From NCBI GenBank assembly GCA_038496675.1, contig CM076649.1, forward strand, positions 18,778,337 to 18,842,336: 64,000 bases of DNA. Direction: 5' to 3'. Below are positions 48,696 to 62,292 of this stretch, piece after piece. The stretch's first letter is position 1. Each line of letters starts with the position of its first letter. Below the pieces are notes generated by a model, which was given only the letters and a program-made list of their open reading frames with translations, made no database searches and was not told where the DNA came from. Position numbers and translations under genes: made by a program. This DNA is from Rachycentron canadum (taxonomy: Eukaryota; Chordata; Actinopteri; Carangiformes; Rachycentridae).

Positions 48696-50031
48696 ATTAA
48701 GAAGAACAACCTTTGGGTCACCAGGTTGTGAAAAATGTTTTGCTGGTGACTCATTAAAAATGAAGTCATTTGTTACGTTTGAAGACATCAAGTCTGCAGC
48801 TATGAACATTAGTAAGTCTTTCAAGGTTAATAAACTATTAAATCTGCAGTTACACATGTTAATCAACTCATAGAGGATCATACACATCTCAAGAAGATGC
48901 ATTTTTGCAAGTCATCTACTTACAATTATATTTATTATATCGTATTATATTATTATATTATTTTTTTTATATTGACCAACTGCGTCATACATAAAAAAAA
49001 AGTCAATAAATGGATCATTAGCCAAATGCAGCTACAGCAGTTTTCCACAAGGTCAGAGGTCAAATGGCTCGTGTCCTGCTGAAACCAAAAACTTGTTCTG
49101 AACAATGGCTTATAACTGATATAAAAAGCTCCAGTTATTATTTACTACAAATGAATAGAGTCATTATTTAACTTATAATCTTTGCAAGAACGTGCAAGAA
49201 ACAAAAAGAGGAAAACAATACCCTTTGACTTTATCACTGCCATGAGACATGTCTAGAGAGACATATGGCTGTGGAACTGAAGATTCACCGCCACGGCTGC
49301 CAGGGCTGACTACTGTCCATGTTCACATACATGGAGATATATCCATGTGCTACACATCAAGAACAGAGAGAAAAAACTGCTGATAATGCTGATTTTTGGT
49401 GTTCACATACAGTATGTGTTCATATACACGAGAAGAATAATGTGCAGCTTTTTAAAGCCACATCACAATTTCACTTCAGTCATTGTGGGGAAAACAGGGG
49501 TTGGGGGCGTTGTCAGCTATAAAGATTAATTTGCAACAAATGGATTAGCATTCAACTAGTCAGAGCTGCAAATTACATTTTTGACATCTTCAGGACCCAC
49601 CCCACCCCCCTACCCTCCATCCTCAGTGGATGTTTTCTACGTAAATGAACTAAAAATCTAGTCTACTTACAGAAGGCTTCAAATTTGACTACTTGCCTTA
49701 CTAATGTGTAGTCATCCTTAATATTACACCACCGGGTCTACTAGGTCAGTGCTCATCTCTTTAACAGAGGAGCAGCAGGCAGGATACCAGCGAACGACAG
49801 CCTGCTGTAAATCATCTGAGCGTAGTAGATGTCGTACAGCGAGAAGAGGCAGCGGCGCAGCAAAACAAAAACACCTTTCAATTCTCTCCGCCTAACTTTC
49901 ATGGGAGAGCTGGCAGCCTGCCGCCTTGAAATAAGAGAGGCTGAATGTGCTGACCCAGCACTCTGAAGGTAAATGGTTATCTGTCCTGTCAGCCAGGTCT
50001 GTAGAAGGGACTGAATGCTAGTAGATGCTCC

Positions 50032-50033
<2 letters not shown>

Positions 50034-50092
<59 letters not shown>
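50034..50092. repeat. (AC)n microsatellite
   Basis: Pure AC run of about 58 nt. Confidence 0.97.
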
Positions 50093-50096
<4 letters not shown>

Positions 50097-52009
50097 CAGA
50101 CAAAACAATGGTAAATACTGGGGCCTTGAGTGTTTGCTGTGGATCATTGAGAGTGGCTGAGAGAAATGCAAATATAATCACCTAAGTGGATATTTTTTCC
50201 CAAACCTTGCTTTGGTCAGGCCTTTCTCCAGACGCTGTGCCACAGTGCTGAAAAACAGTCGAAGCTGCATGACTGTTATATAAACTAGGGTCAGACCAAT
50301 ATAACAGCAGGCCAAATAGACTGGTCTTTTTATTTAACTCAGATTCAGATATAGGTTTGTCATCTGTTGGCAATATGGTAGGTCTTTCTCACATACCACA
50401 GCTATTTTAACCAATCCCCAGTCTAGTGGACCATTAACTCATAATTATACCCAGATATGCGTGTTATTATTACAGATGGCCAACCAGAGATTATTACAAT
50501 GTGAAGCGAAGGGAGTTTAACCAGCTGAAAGGTTTATAGTCTGCAAAAACTGCATCAATCCAACTTAAAGAACAGCCGACATATTGAAGAACAATGCCAG
50601 TTTTATTAGATGTAGGGACACATGATGCTCTGAAATTTTTTCCAGTAAGACAAGAACCAGAGTCTGCAGTAAACACAGAAACCCTATAAGTGCAAGAACC
50701 TGAATTATAATACCAGTTACATAACAAAGTAGAAAACCTTAATGCAATATTGATTTTTATTTAATATGATAACAAAAGGTGCTGGTGCAAGCCTGAGAGT
50801 CATGTCAGAGTCACAGCCACAGGCCTCAGGGTGAATATGTACAGACTGGAATAGTTAAAGAAGGTGTGAGTCCAAATCTGGACAGTGGACAACAAATGTC
50901 CTTCAGAGTGTACAGAGGCAAGGAGCTGAAAGCTGAATACTTGTCTCTAAAATACTTTGACAGCATTTAAATCTGAATTGAAAAATCTTCAAATCTTCTC
51001 TGGAAATGTTGCAAAGATGATTTCCTTAGGTTTTGACGGCCTCGGTGGAAACTTTCACATATTCTAATGCAACTTTTATCAGTAATCTTTCCAATGAGAA
51101 GACATTCAAGATCAGTTGCTAACATTATAATGATTTATAGTGATTTATAGCAGCAGTAAACAATTTCTTTATTGTTTTTCCTTTGCCTCTTGGGAGCAGA
51201 CATTTTGGGTCAAATGTGGGTGTTAACTTTGTATTTATTGCCCTTTTTGTAACCTATTTACACATCCAGCAATTACAGAATTTATTTTGAATAATATTTC
51301 TGGCTACCTCATGAATGTGCATTACCCAAAAAGTCCAAGTCTCCTACCAGCCCTATTTTGGACAAGCCTTTAAACACAAAACAGTCTGCTAAGATGCCCG
51401 AACAATCCAAGATGAGTGTAACAGCACGATTGAGAACTAATCTTTCCTGTGTTTGTCACACAAAACTGGTCCCTTTCACACTACACTGATATTGGAGTCA
51501 TAGCTTAAATAGATTATTGGTTGGTGCAGTTTGGGATGTCATGATACCAGATATCTAGTGGTTGGCACCAATAAGAAAGTCCCTCAGTGATTCTCAATAC
51601 CGAGGGCAGATAAACTTTAATCGATGGCAATGTCTCAAAATGCAGCTCTCTCCCCCTTAAACAACCAATGGATGGTTTGCAATGACATAGAATAAAAACA
51701 ATGAGAATCTGTGATTAGATGTTACATACACCCATTTATAGCTCATTCATGTTGCTGCTGCTCTGTCCCACCCAAAGAACATCAAAGAAGGAGAAGAGAT
51801 GAGTTCCATCCAAAAGACCCAAAATGTCACCAGTCGCTGAAAAAAAAGGAGCTAAAATTTGTCTAATCTAGAGAAAAAAATGCCAAATTGCCAACACTGC
51901 TCAGTCTGAATCCTCCTGAAAGAGGCTTTGTGTGTTGATGAGCAATGGCCAGACAATATGGGTGAACAAAAAGTGAAATTAAAGTTATTTATCTATTTTA
52001 TATGTATAT

Positions 52010-52060
52010 ATGATATACAATACCAGTCAAAAGTTTGGACACACATTTCCTTGAAATGTA
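52010..52060. mobile_element. Tc1-like transposon terminus (relic)
   Basis: ATACAATACCAGTCAAAAGT followed by TTGGACACACATTTC matches the terminal sequence CAGTCAAAAGTTTGGACACACC known from fish Tc1-like elements. No transposase remains nearby, so it is a fragment or solo end. Confidence 0.7.
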
Positions 52061-53402
52061 TGGGAAGGTATTTGTTTTTTCATGTTCATTTTGAAAATTC
52101 TACTAATGTGAAGCTTTGGAAAAATATATATATTTCATAAATTTTTCATTGGTGTCACATTATTTATCATAGTGGTGGTCACAGAATGGAGGGGCACTCT
52201 TTTGCCTGTTTTTTGCCAAGCTAACCTAAACAAGCTAAGGTTAGGCTTTATTAACGTTGTGTGTGGCGAGTTGCTACAACAGATGCTAGTTCCCTGTGTC
52301 AGTTAACACACAACACTAACACTTCAGGATGTGAACGTGTTGACGACATGTTGTTAATATAAAGTTAACAACTGAAACTAACTCTGTGAATTCTGTGTAC
52401 AGGCCTGGACGTCTGCCTTTGAGCTGCTGAGATAAGTTTGAGGTGTCTCCTTCATTTCATTTGAAATGTTGTGGCACTGTTTGTATACTGGCTTTGGGTT
52501 GTATATAACTTCTCCAAAAGTCACTCTTTGTGTATGTTAATTTTTTTTTTCACAAGTCACGATGCACACTCTCTGTCACAGATGTTGTATTGTTTCCAAA
52601 GCCTGCCTTCTTCTTTTCATTTTGACATCACGCTAGTTTTGTTGGGATATTATAATGCCTTCTTCCCTGAAGACTCGCATCTCCAGTAGATGCAACATCT
52701 ACGGTGCCTTCAATACTATAAAAAAAACAAGTACCAGAATTTTCAGAATTTTTGGCGTCAGCTTCTCACTGCAGTTTCAGCTCTTGTGAAATCCCTAGGG
52801 CAGCTTTAATTTAAGTGTTTGAATGAGCTGTCACGTTCATTTATGGTGGTTGCTGCTTGCTCACTAAACCCCAGCTCCACCAAGCCTCATTGCCTTATTT
52901 CTTGCTTTCTGCCTCCAATATATCCCCTCAGAAACTTAAATTGGAGACATTACATTGACTACCAAAGACCGCAAGGGCTTGAGGCACTAATAGTGAAGCG
53001 AAGTTGTTTTAAAAAATAATGCAATGAATAGTATTTTATTTGTCAATTAACTTCAAAGAGGAGTAAACTGAATAAAATCTAAATTAGATCAGATACCTGC
53101 CTTTAAAAAGTACTGATTCTTGCTGTGTGTTTGCAGCTGTTGACAGACCCCTCACTCGTGGCACAATTAATAAGAATGTAAACATCCAAGGTGCCTGGAA
53201 GTTATGAATAGCACAAGTCTTAGTATTTCTTGTGTTAGCCCCTATATAAACTTAAAGCTTGGTGATCCCTGCAGCAGCAGCAAATCTATGATAGAGGATT
53301 TCCTTCTTGTTCCATAGAAAAACTTGTAAAGATGATGGTGTTACATCTTTTTGCATCATTCTTGTCATCTTTAAAGCATGGAAATTGTAATGTTAACTCT
53401 GC

Positions 53403-53690
53403 AGCACGTTGGTGCAGCAGTTAGCTGATAGAAGGCCCTGGGACGAACTCACGCCCTGCTTCTGTCTGGAGTTGGCATGATCTCGATAAGTTTGTGTGGG
53501 TTTCCTCTAGCTGGCCTGGCTTCCTCCCACGCCTTAAGTCATGCATGTTTTGTATTAAAGTACTGTTGCCATTGCACTGAATAGGACATTGTCCCCTGGC
53601 ACTGCAGAAGGCTTGACCTCTGCTCCTTAGAAGTTAGGGTTGGTCAAATGCAGAGGATGGATTCACCCGCAGGCCAAAAAGAAAACGTTT
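53403..53690 (+). repeat. tRNA-like SINE-type repeat
   Basis: The head CACGTTGGTGCAGCAGTTAGC resembles a degenerate A box. It is followed by GGAGTTGGCATGATCTCGAT, TGTGGGTTTCCTCTAGCTGG and CTTCCTCCCACGCCTTAAGT, then CAAATGCAGAGGATGGATTC, a common SINE-type body in fish. Confidence 0.65.
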
Positions 53691-54214
53691 TCCAGCTGGC
53701 AAATAACATCAGCTATCATCTTTCAGCTCATTCTGACCTTAATAAGCAGCATAAAAGATGACACCAATGACAATTTGATGGAGTTTTAGATTTTGACAAG
53801 AAGCTATTCCCGCCCCTGGCTGTTGAAGATAATGACCTTGTAATAACCTTGAGAAGATGGTTAAATTGAGATTCTATCAAATAAGTGTGAAGGATGACTC
53901 AGTGGCAGACACCTGTGATTGATGTGGTTTGATAAAAAGCTTCAGTCTGAATCTGACATTGATCTTCACTCTCCTTCCTGCTCACCACTTCTGCTGAAGT
54001 CTGTCCAGCTGGATAAACAAAAGAGATGGCTAATAACCTGTCGCCCTATATAATCAATGGTCCCTCCGAGTCTGGCCAAAATGCCCACGTCACATCAATA
54101 CAAGAATTGTGAAAGGTTGGACGTGTGACAGAAGTGCAATGTTGCTCAGGGAGGGCACAAAGTGGAGAGCCAGGAGAGAAGGAGACAAGAGGAGCAAAAA
54201 GCACAGGGAAATGT

Positions 54215-54447
54215 CACAGCGGTGCAGTGGTTAGCACTGTCGCCTCACAACACCTTGCATGTTCCCCCTGTCCCTGCCTGTCCTCCCATAGTCCAAAGAC
54301 ATGCACATAAGGTTAATTGGTGACTCTAAATTGCCCGTAGCTGTGAATGTGAATGGTTGTTTGTCTCTATATGTCGGCCCTGTGATACCCTGCTCTCACC
54401 CAGCTGGGAATGGCTCCATCCGTGTAGATAATGGATGGCTGGACCAA
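54215..54447 (+). repeat. tRNA-like SINE-type fish repeat, sense copy
   Basis: GCGGTGCAGTGGTTAGCACTG, TCGCCTCACAACACC, CATGTTCCCCCTGTCCC, CATAGTCCAAAGACATGCAC, GGTTAATTGGTGACTCTAAA, TTGCCCGTAGCTGTGAATG and GTTTGTCTCTATATGTCGGC. It is the same family as 37398-37697, internally shortened. Confidence 0.8.
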
Positions 54448-54624
54448 AGCTCATGGTATTGTCCCCTTCAAACAGACTTAATGTACTTTGGATAGTCATT
54501 AAATCTTTAGATTCTTAAGTGTTCACTTATTTGGTGAACACACTGAAGTCAGAAGAACAACTACACAACTCAGGAAATGGGACCATCTGAGGAGCATGTG
54601 AATGCACAACCAGCCCTCAAACCA

Positions 54625-54985
54625 ACAGGGGCCTAACTATTAGGTCATGGCAAGGTTAGTTTAGGGAAAGATGGTAATTTGGGTTAAAAGAAGAACTTTC
54701 TCAACATCAGACAATCTCTGTTGTCATGGTTATAATATAATAATGTGGTTAACTTTGTGGAATGGTCATGGATAATAGAAACAACATAAACTGCTACTTT
54801 GACATGGGAATCGAACACCGGTCTCCTGTGTAATATTCCTGTGGTCTGTTGGCCCATCCATTCACCCCGACCTCCTCTTGACATGGACTTTGTCGCTCTA
54901 TAAACCGTGTCACCGCACTTTTCTCTTTGTTCCTGTCATCGTTATTACGATCATTAGATGTTGCCTGACAACAAAATATAAACAT
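54625..54985 (-). repeat. tRNA-derived SINE-type repeat, antisense copy
   Basis: On the minus strand it reads GAGGTCGGGGTGAATGGATG, GGCCAACAGACCACAGGAAT, ACACAGGAGACCGGTGTTCG, ATTCCCATGTC and later GGTTATGGTTA-like and CTTGCCATGACCTAATAG segments. GGTGTTCGATTCCC is a B-box-like sequence. It resembles a known fish repeat (from memory). Confidence 0.6.
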
Positions 54986-55713
54986 GGGTCATAATGAACC
55001 TTTGCAGAGGCGACCTGTGGGCTTGTTTGTTAAAGGAGGAACGGTCACGTGCTTCATGAGTGTGAGGATTTACTCACTAACTCTGTTTCCATTGCAATTA
55101 GTTGCATTTTTTTTTTAATTGATTCACAAACAGCTTCTGCCAACCATATAAAGCGTTTTTGCAACATCTGGCCACTTTCTTCAAATGCACGGTGTTCTCA
55201 GGTTGTTTTATCCTTAAGCTGAAAATGCAGATACAAACAGGTGGACTGAAATTCACTTACTGTAAATATTTACATCACAGTTTATGGAGCTGTGTTTACT
55301 CATGACAGCTCATATAGCCAGCGAAAGACTGAGCACACATTCACCCAGAAAAGCTAAAGATGTAAAGACCAGTCTCCAGGCTTAAGATTCCCTTTACAGT
55401 TTCATCTGAAGACCATTATTAATCAAACATCTTCCAGCCCAGACACCATCTCCACTTATGTTTTAAACACTTTTGGGCAAAATACTTGTGAGTGTGGTAA
55501 GACAGCGCACATATTGTACAGCGTTGTAAGAGATACTCACGGTCTGTCAGAGTGTGTCAAGTTCAGCTTCAGTCAATTTTCTCCAAAACCTGGCAGAGAT
55601 TATGAATTTCCAGACACAGGATTATAGGTGTAACAAGTTGAATTAGCGGAACATCACATGAATTTGGGGGATTTTACATCCTGCAAGATTGAAAAGTATC
55701 AAACTAATAAGAA

Positions 55714-55714
<1 letters not shown>

Positions 55715-55784
<70 letters not shown>

Positions 55785-55788
55785 CGTG
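55715..55788. repeat. (GT)n microsatellite
   Basis: GT run of about 74 nt with a GG near the start and CGTGCG at the end. Confidence 0.97.
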
Positions 55789-58700
55789 CTTTTATGAGAG
55801 TGGATTTATGAGACATTAAAAACAAATCTTATGGTTCGTGCATTAGATTACTCTCCATGTGACAGCCACTATAATGCTGCTGTGCGAAACCATCTGAATT
55901 TTTTACTAAATTGAAAAGCTGGCATGCTCCACTGCTTGTACTTGAGTTTCCAGAAATGAATTTGAAATCAATTATGTATTCTTTAACATGTCGTGGTCAC
56001 CAATCTGAAAGCAAGGCCGTTTACTTTTCCAAAAACTGAAATCATTTTTGGGGAACAACGATCTTTGACAGTCCACACGCACACGCTCACACTGTGACTT
56101 TCTGCAGAAATTCTAAAGTAAGAAATTCATATTCTATAATTAATTGAATTAGACAAATAGCTTGTCCTTAATTCTGCACTGAACACAGCTCAAAGGCAAA
56201 AACAAAAACAGGAAACTGCAATTTCCATTCATCAAATCATTTGAATGACAACATTTAATGTGCTGCAGCCAATGCACTCTCCATCTCCAGTCATAAAATA
56301 TTCACACAAAGACAACAAACACACACTGGACAGGAGTTGTTGAGAAACAGATAATTACCCCAAACCATGAAATATGAAAAACCTGGAAGTCTAATAAACA
56401 TGAATTATGAATGTTATGAATGTGGGCATGATGAGCAATGATGAAGGAATAAATAATGTACATGAGCCAACACGGAGAGGTGGATGCCCGGCTGAGCTCA
56501 TTCATTTTTCATGTTCAAACTCAACAGTCCATTGCATTGACACCAGTGAAATGTCACATAGCACAATCACCCCAATCAGACCATTTAATTTTCTGTTTGT
56601 TCACCAGTTGAAAAATCGAAACAACAGGGTGTTGCCAGTGCTATGTGGCAGTTTTAATTATCAGCCAAAGGCTACAGAAAGGCACAGAGCTTGTTGAGTC
56701 CTTCCAAGACACGGAGCTGCCGACAGCAACAATAACAGTTACTGTGGAAACAAACACAAATTGGCATTCAATAGAGGAATATCTCATTCCACTGAGGCAA
56801 GGATAATTGATTCACTTGAATGTTGTGTGGATAATACACCGTACTGAGAAATAAGAAGGTATAAGGAATTGTTTCCAGTAAAAGAAAGGAAAGATGACTG
56901 TTTAAAATTTCTTCAGTTTATTCAGATATTGGGCATTTAGTTAATGCTGGCAGATGTGGTACATTGAGATTTTCTTCGATACAGAATTACAGGAGAGAAA
57001 GAAATGATTCATGAGGCCAAATTTAGCATTTTGCACCACATTTCTGTGCCTGTGTTTCTACATGTTACTAATCAATCAGACACAACAGCCTAGGTTAGAC
57101 TGCCTGGAGTCTGAGGCTCCGTCTGCATGCATAGGCAGCACTGGGGTGGGGCTGGATGGGGCTGTAGCTCCACCAAGAATTACAACAGCTCCACCATAGC
57201 CACACCAAGATTTTACCAGACACTGGACAAACAAGTTCCTGTCTGATTTCCTATGATTTGGTGGCTGGGTTTCTTCCATTCCCCAGTGCACCCCCCTACT
57301 ACATCTCTATGCAGTAGAATCACCTCAGGCAAGTTCTCATTGTTCATGTTTACTTAAAGCGCCTACAATCAATATTTTTAGATTAATAATGGATCACACT
57401 ATTATTTGCAATGTGAAAGGGGTCGACTGCAATGAAGAACCAACAGAGAATTATTATCAGCAGACTCTGCTGGTCCCCTCAGCTCTACGGAGCTTTCCAG
57501 CCTCCTTTAACCCATTGTTTTGGTTACTGCTGTTATTAAAGCTCTGCATATAAGTGCAAGTTACTTCCCCAGCTCGAAACAGACTTAACTTATCAGCAAT
57601 TCAATGATGAACATAATGGGGCATTTAGCAGCTAAATTAAGATAAGCTGAAGGAGACAACAACAGGAGAATGATGGACTGTAGGCTGAGAAATTAATAAG
57701 TTTATCAAAATGAAGTAGCCTGTAGAAGCAACAATTTTTGATAAAAGGTAAACTGTGTCCCAACATACCAGAAATGAAGCATTGTGGTGCTACAGAGATG
57801 ACCCCGCATGCAAATCATATTCTCCAGATGTAAGGGAACATGCACATTAAATGACACCTTTATCATTGTCACTTTATATTGTTTTCAGCAAAAATTAAAC
57901 GCAAAAATTTACATTTGAACTGAAATCTTGAGTCACAATGTGATATTTTTTTTTTGTATATCTTTCATCCCTAATGAACACAATATGTTTCGTTATACTA
58001 CAAGATTGATTAAAAAGTGTTTCATCATCGCCACCTCGTCAATATCAACCAGAAACTAGTGGAAGCAGGCATCAAGAGAGAGAATCAGAACAGCAGGAGA
58101 ACACCACTGACATGCTGCATTAGCTCCTCTGGCGTTACCAATGAATAATTAAGCTCCCGTGTAGCGCCAGTGAAAAACCTCTGGAACTGCATATGTATAT
58201 GTACAGACTCACAAAACGGATTTGCGAGGAAATGTCTTTGCTTCTGAAGAGTAGGTCAGACGAAAACAAAAATGCATCCAAAACAAAACAAACACTGGCA
58301 AAAATTAAAAGTTTCAACACCAGACAAACAGGCCAGAGGGAGAATGAATACATATCATTTTGTATTCATTACATTTTAACTTGAACATGACGTTCAATGA
58401 ACTGCAAAATCACTGTAGGCTGATAACTGCTCTTTTGATATGGTTTGCATTGGGCTGTATTTACCTCAGTATTCTATTGAGAAATCAGTGGTATCGACAC
58501 CATCCCCACCCTCCACCTGCTCCGTGTCGCTTTCTTGAATCTTGTAACTTCATTAGTATCTCTACCTTACATTATCATTTCTCTTCTGAGCTTGCTAATC
58601 TTAGACAAATCCCATTTCTGAACTAGGACTGCTGCTCTCTCCCTCACACGGAGATTGGGCTTGCAGCGCAGTCCCAAGCGCTGGCTGCGTAATGAGCTGC

Positions 58701-59938
58701 TGAGCTGCTGCCCTGGTAAATTAAGAGCTAAATACGCACAGGTTGCAATGTTGAAAATTGAATGAAATGTGTCGTGCAAATTTGCATGTCCTTTTATATT
58801 AGTCAGTGTGGCCTAAAGTGGAAGTATTATAGGAGATGTTTTAAATTTATGACAGAATGGAGTGATTCTATTATACTGAGGACAGTGGTTAGGTCTGTGA
58901 GAGGGGATAATGTGTGGAGACTGGTCAGTAGCAAGCAGAGCAATGGCTAGTTTCCTGGAGGGAAGGGAGCTCTTAGCTGATAGGATGGGACAATGGAATA
59001 GAGTTATGCGGGTACAGCTCCATTAACCCTGAACACCATCACTGAGGTTGTGAATCTGAAATGAGCGGCCAAAGGCAGCACTGGAGCAGGACATGGGAGG
59101 GTTTATGGGAGTGGACGACAAGCACACAGTACAGGATTATTGTAGTTGGACTGGACTGAATGTTCTTTTGGTAGTCAGATCTCGCCTCATTCTCTAGAGC
59201 AGTGAGTCTATTTCCAGTCTGACGATTGAATGTGAATATGAATTAGGGTTATATAAACATTGATCCTCGAAAAGTGGGACTTGAAATCCATCTCTGCGTT
59301 TCACCCAGAATCACTCATAGTATGTTTTTTATGCTTCAAGACAAAGAGAAGCTAAATACGCAGACTTTTTTCTACGATAAGTGAGAAACGGTCAGGTAAA
59401 TCTGAAATATTAAAAGCTTTGAATGTAATAAATGTGAATTATGAAGATGGTTTTCAGTGTTGAGAGATTAAGTGATGACACAAAGCAGCACAGAGATGTG
59501 AAGGATGATGGTCTCGACCGGCTCCACCCGCCCATGTACGTCTGTTATTGTGTTCACGGGGCCGTGTCCACAGCGAGGGGTTTATCGATCGCAGTGAAAT
59601 GTCAAATGTGTCATCGAGACAGTGTTCAAGTCATCTAATTTGCTTTGTTTGTTTCTCCACTTGAAAATTCTAATGGCCCATGTAGGAAGGGACTAGCTGG
59701 AGGAGGAGGAGGGAAGAGCAACTGCACAAAGTCAACAGATTGCTGACAAGAGCCTCTTTTTAGAAGCAGATACAAAGAATGTTCAATAATCTGTCACATT
59801 CATCAGGTGTGTAAAAACTTAATTAAGTCCTCATTTTAGTGAAGATACAGAAGTGGCTGACAGTGCCACAGATCAACCTGTGAATATATTCATCAAACAT
59901 TTTCAGCCTAATGTCCTTGGACACTGTCCATGCTAAAT

Positions 59939-60010
59939 ATAAGGCTACAGTCGAGAGCCAACAAGCTTAGCTTAGTACACAGACTAAAAACAGGAGGAAA
60001 TAGCTAATCT
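59939..60010. repeat. MITE-like TTAGCTTAGC repeat, copy 6 (one end, diverged)
   Basis: GCCAACAAGCTTAGCTTAGT, then ACACAGACTAAAAACAGGAG and GAAATAGCTAATCTG, matching one end of the family. Confidence 0.5.
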
Positions 60011-62271
60011 GAGTCTGTAGGAAGGTAATCCACACAACTGTCAGAGTAGCGTGTGCTGCAACTGGGTGGAGACTTGAGAGTTCTATGTGCCCCGTCATCT
60101 AGCTGGTATTTTGTAGCATCTACTAATAGTCCGCATATGAAGCGTTTAGTTAATCTGTAAATCGCAGCTACAGAAAAAAAAAACAAAAAAAAAAAACACA
60201 CTCCACCTCTAAAGAGCACGAGTCTCTGCATGCACATCAGTCACACATTGCACCACCCACCACCACAAGTACATTCTCAACCTGGGGGAAATCTAGGACT
60301 AAAAGTAGCAGCACAACAGCACCTAAAACTACTATGTGTAATGTGCGTCTCCTCAAGATTCGGATGCCAACTTTTATTCTAACAGATAAATAACATTTTT
60401 AAAATTCGAGTTAAGGCTGTTACTTTGTTGTTAAAATGGATTCATATATGGTGAAGAGCACATTATGACTTGTTCAGGACTTGAAAAGTTTGGGACTTGG
60501 GTTTTGTCAGTCTTGACTCTGACCTTCAGCTGAGAGACTTGAGATTTGAGTTGCAATGGCTCGGTCCCATCTTTGGTGTCTATAGAACCGGTTTCAAGTA
60601 AATACTTAATGAGCAGTGATGACTCTCAGCCTAAATACTAAGTGACCACAAGCACTGACTTCCATCCTTAACCACAGTCCAACTCCCTATAAATAAACAT
60701 TAGCCATGGACTGCCTTTGTTATGTGTGAAAGAAGCATTTAGGAGGAAATTGGCAAATTAAATGAAACACTTGATTTGGGTTTGTCGCTCCCCCCATCCA
60801 GCCCAAAGAAATCGTTCTGAGTAAACTCTGCCCTGTGGGAGAGAGTTACTTTATTTTTTGGGTGAATTTCACACATGATTTATTTTCTTTGTGTACAATC
60901 AAAGGACAGAGAGCACAGATATGCTGGTGATGAGTTCTACTGGCTGCTCTCAAGGAACAACAAAAATATATATAATCCCACCAGTGTTGTGACGGTGCAC
61001 CATTTCACTCCCACATCTTCCTATCTGTTACACAACGTGTGCCAGTGCAAGCCACATTACAAGGGAAACATTTATGTTGAGATCCCACTCTTGGTTAGAA
61101 GACAATGACTTAAAGACGTTTCATTCTTCATGAATTTCATATTTCTCAACAGAAATGATTTCCATTTTCCTCTCTCATTTAGTCATGTATCTGTTAAAGT
61201 CCAAAATAAACACCTGTAAATCCCTGTAAAAATGATCATGATACACTTGTTTCCTGCACAGTTGATCTTTACACTATTTAGTCCAGTTAATTATGAAAGC
61301 ATTTAGTATTAACATCCAGTGCTGTGATTTGTAATTTGTTTCTCTCTGTAATGAAAGCAACAAAGAGCAAAGGGGGGCATAATTTCCATACAATCAACAA
61401 ATCTGTATCATTACTAAACGGTTTAAATGTTTTCAGACTTGAGGAGAATTTAATAGAGCTTGTTTCCATTTCTAAAATAATAGTGGTTTTTAATAAAGCT
61501 CTGAATTGTACTTGAGGACAGTGTGGGTGTAGATGCCCCCTGCTGATGATTTCTCAGTGTTAGGAGCAGGGTTATAAACAAAAAAAAAAAACTTCCTTAC
61601 TGTGTGACACTCATTCCCCCAACAGCATTTTTAAAATCCACCATGCACAGCAATTCACCATTGATTGATACTGTCACAGGACAGTAAAATAATTAGCACA
61701 AGAAGAAGATTGATCCTACATTCAACGCGTCGGTCACATAAAGTGGGATTTAAAGCAGCCAACTAACCCCACCCATCATATAAAATCACACTTGAGGGTT
61801 GTCGACGTTAATTAGACACTATCATGGATCAAAGTTCTGTGGATATCAGCTGGCAAAAACATTGTGTTTCCAAAAGAACATGTGGGCTAACTTACCAATG
61901 TCACCCTCCCTACTGACGTGTGCTGACTTTTAAATCAAATCTTTGAACCATTTGTTCAAATCCCTGGTGGCTACTCTATTCTCCACGTGTAAATCTGTCA
62001 CATTACCAACGACTGTCACTTCACTTCCAGTCTGTAATTTCACCACACTTGACCCTAACCCTAACCCCATGAGAGAGCCCACAATGTGGTGTGTGCTTTT
62101 CAGGAACTTAAGACTTTAGAGTCACGTGTTATCTTTTAGCGTTAGCATTTCTGCATTACAATCCTTAATGTGAAAGTAACCATTTCTATCAAATGATTCC
62201 CTCAGTAAATTATTTTCTATGTAACAAGGCTAGTTGCTGTGGTAGGTGTGTCTAGAGACATATAGCAATTA

Positions 62272-62292
62272 AGCTAGCTAGTCTAGCTAGCT
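62272..62292. repeat. short inverted repeat
   Basis: AGCTAGCTA-GTC-TAGCTAGCT, perfect 9-bp arms. Confidence 0.85.

Noticed and set aside
62052..62068. CCCTAACCCTAACCCC, telomere-like
   Set aside because: Only about two and a half units; too short to call an interstitial telomere.
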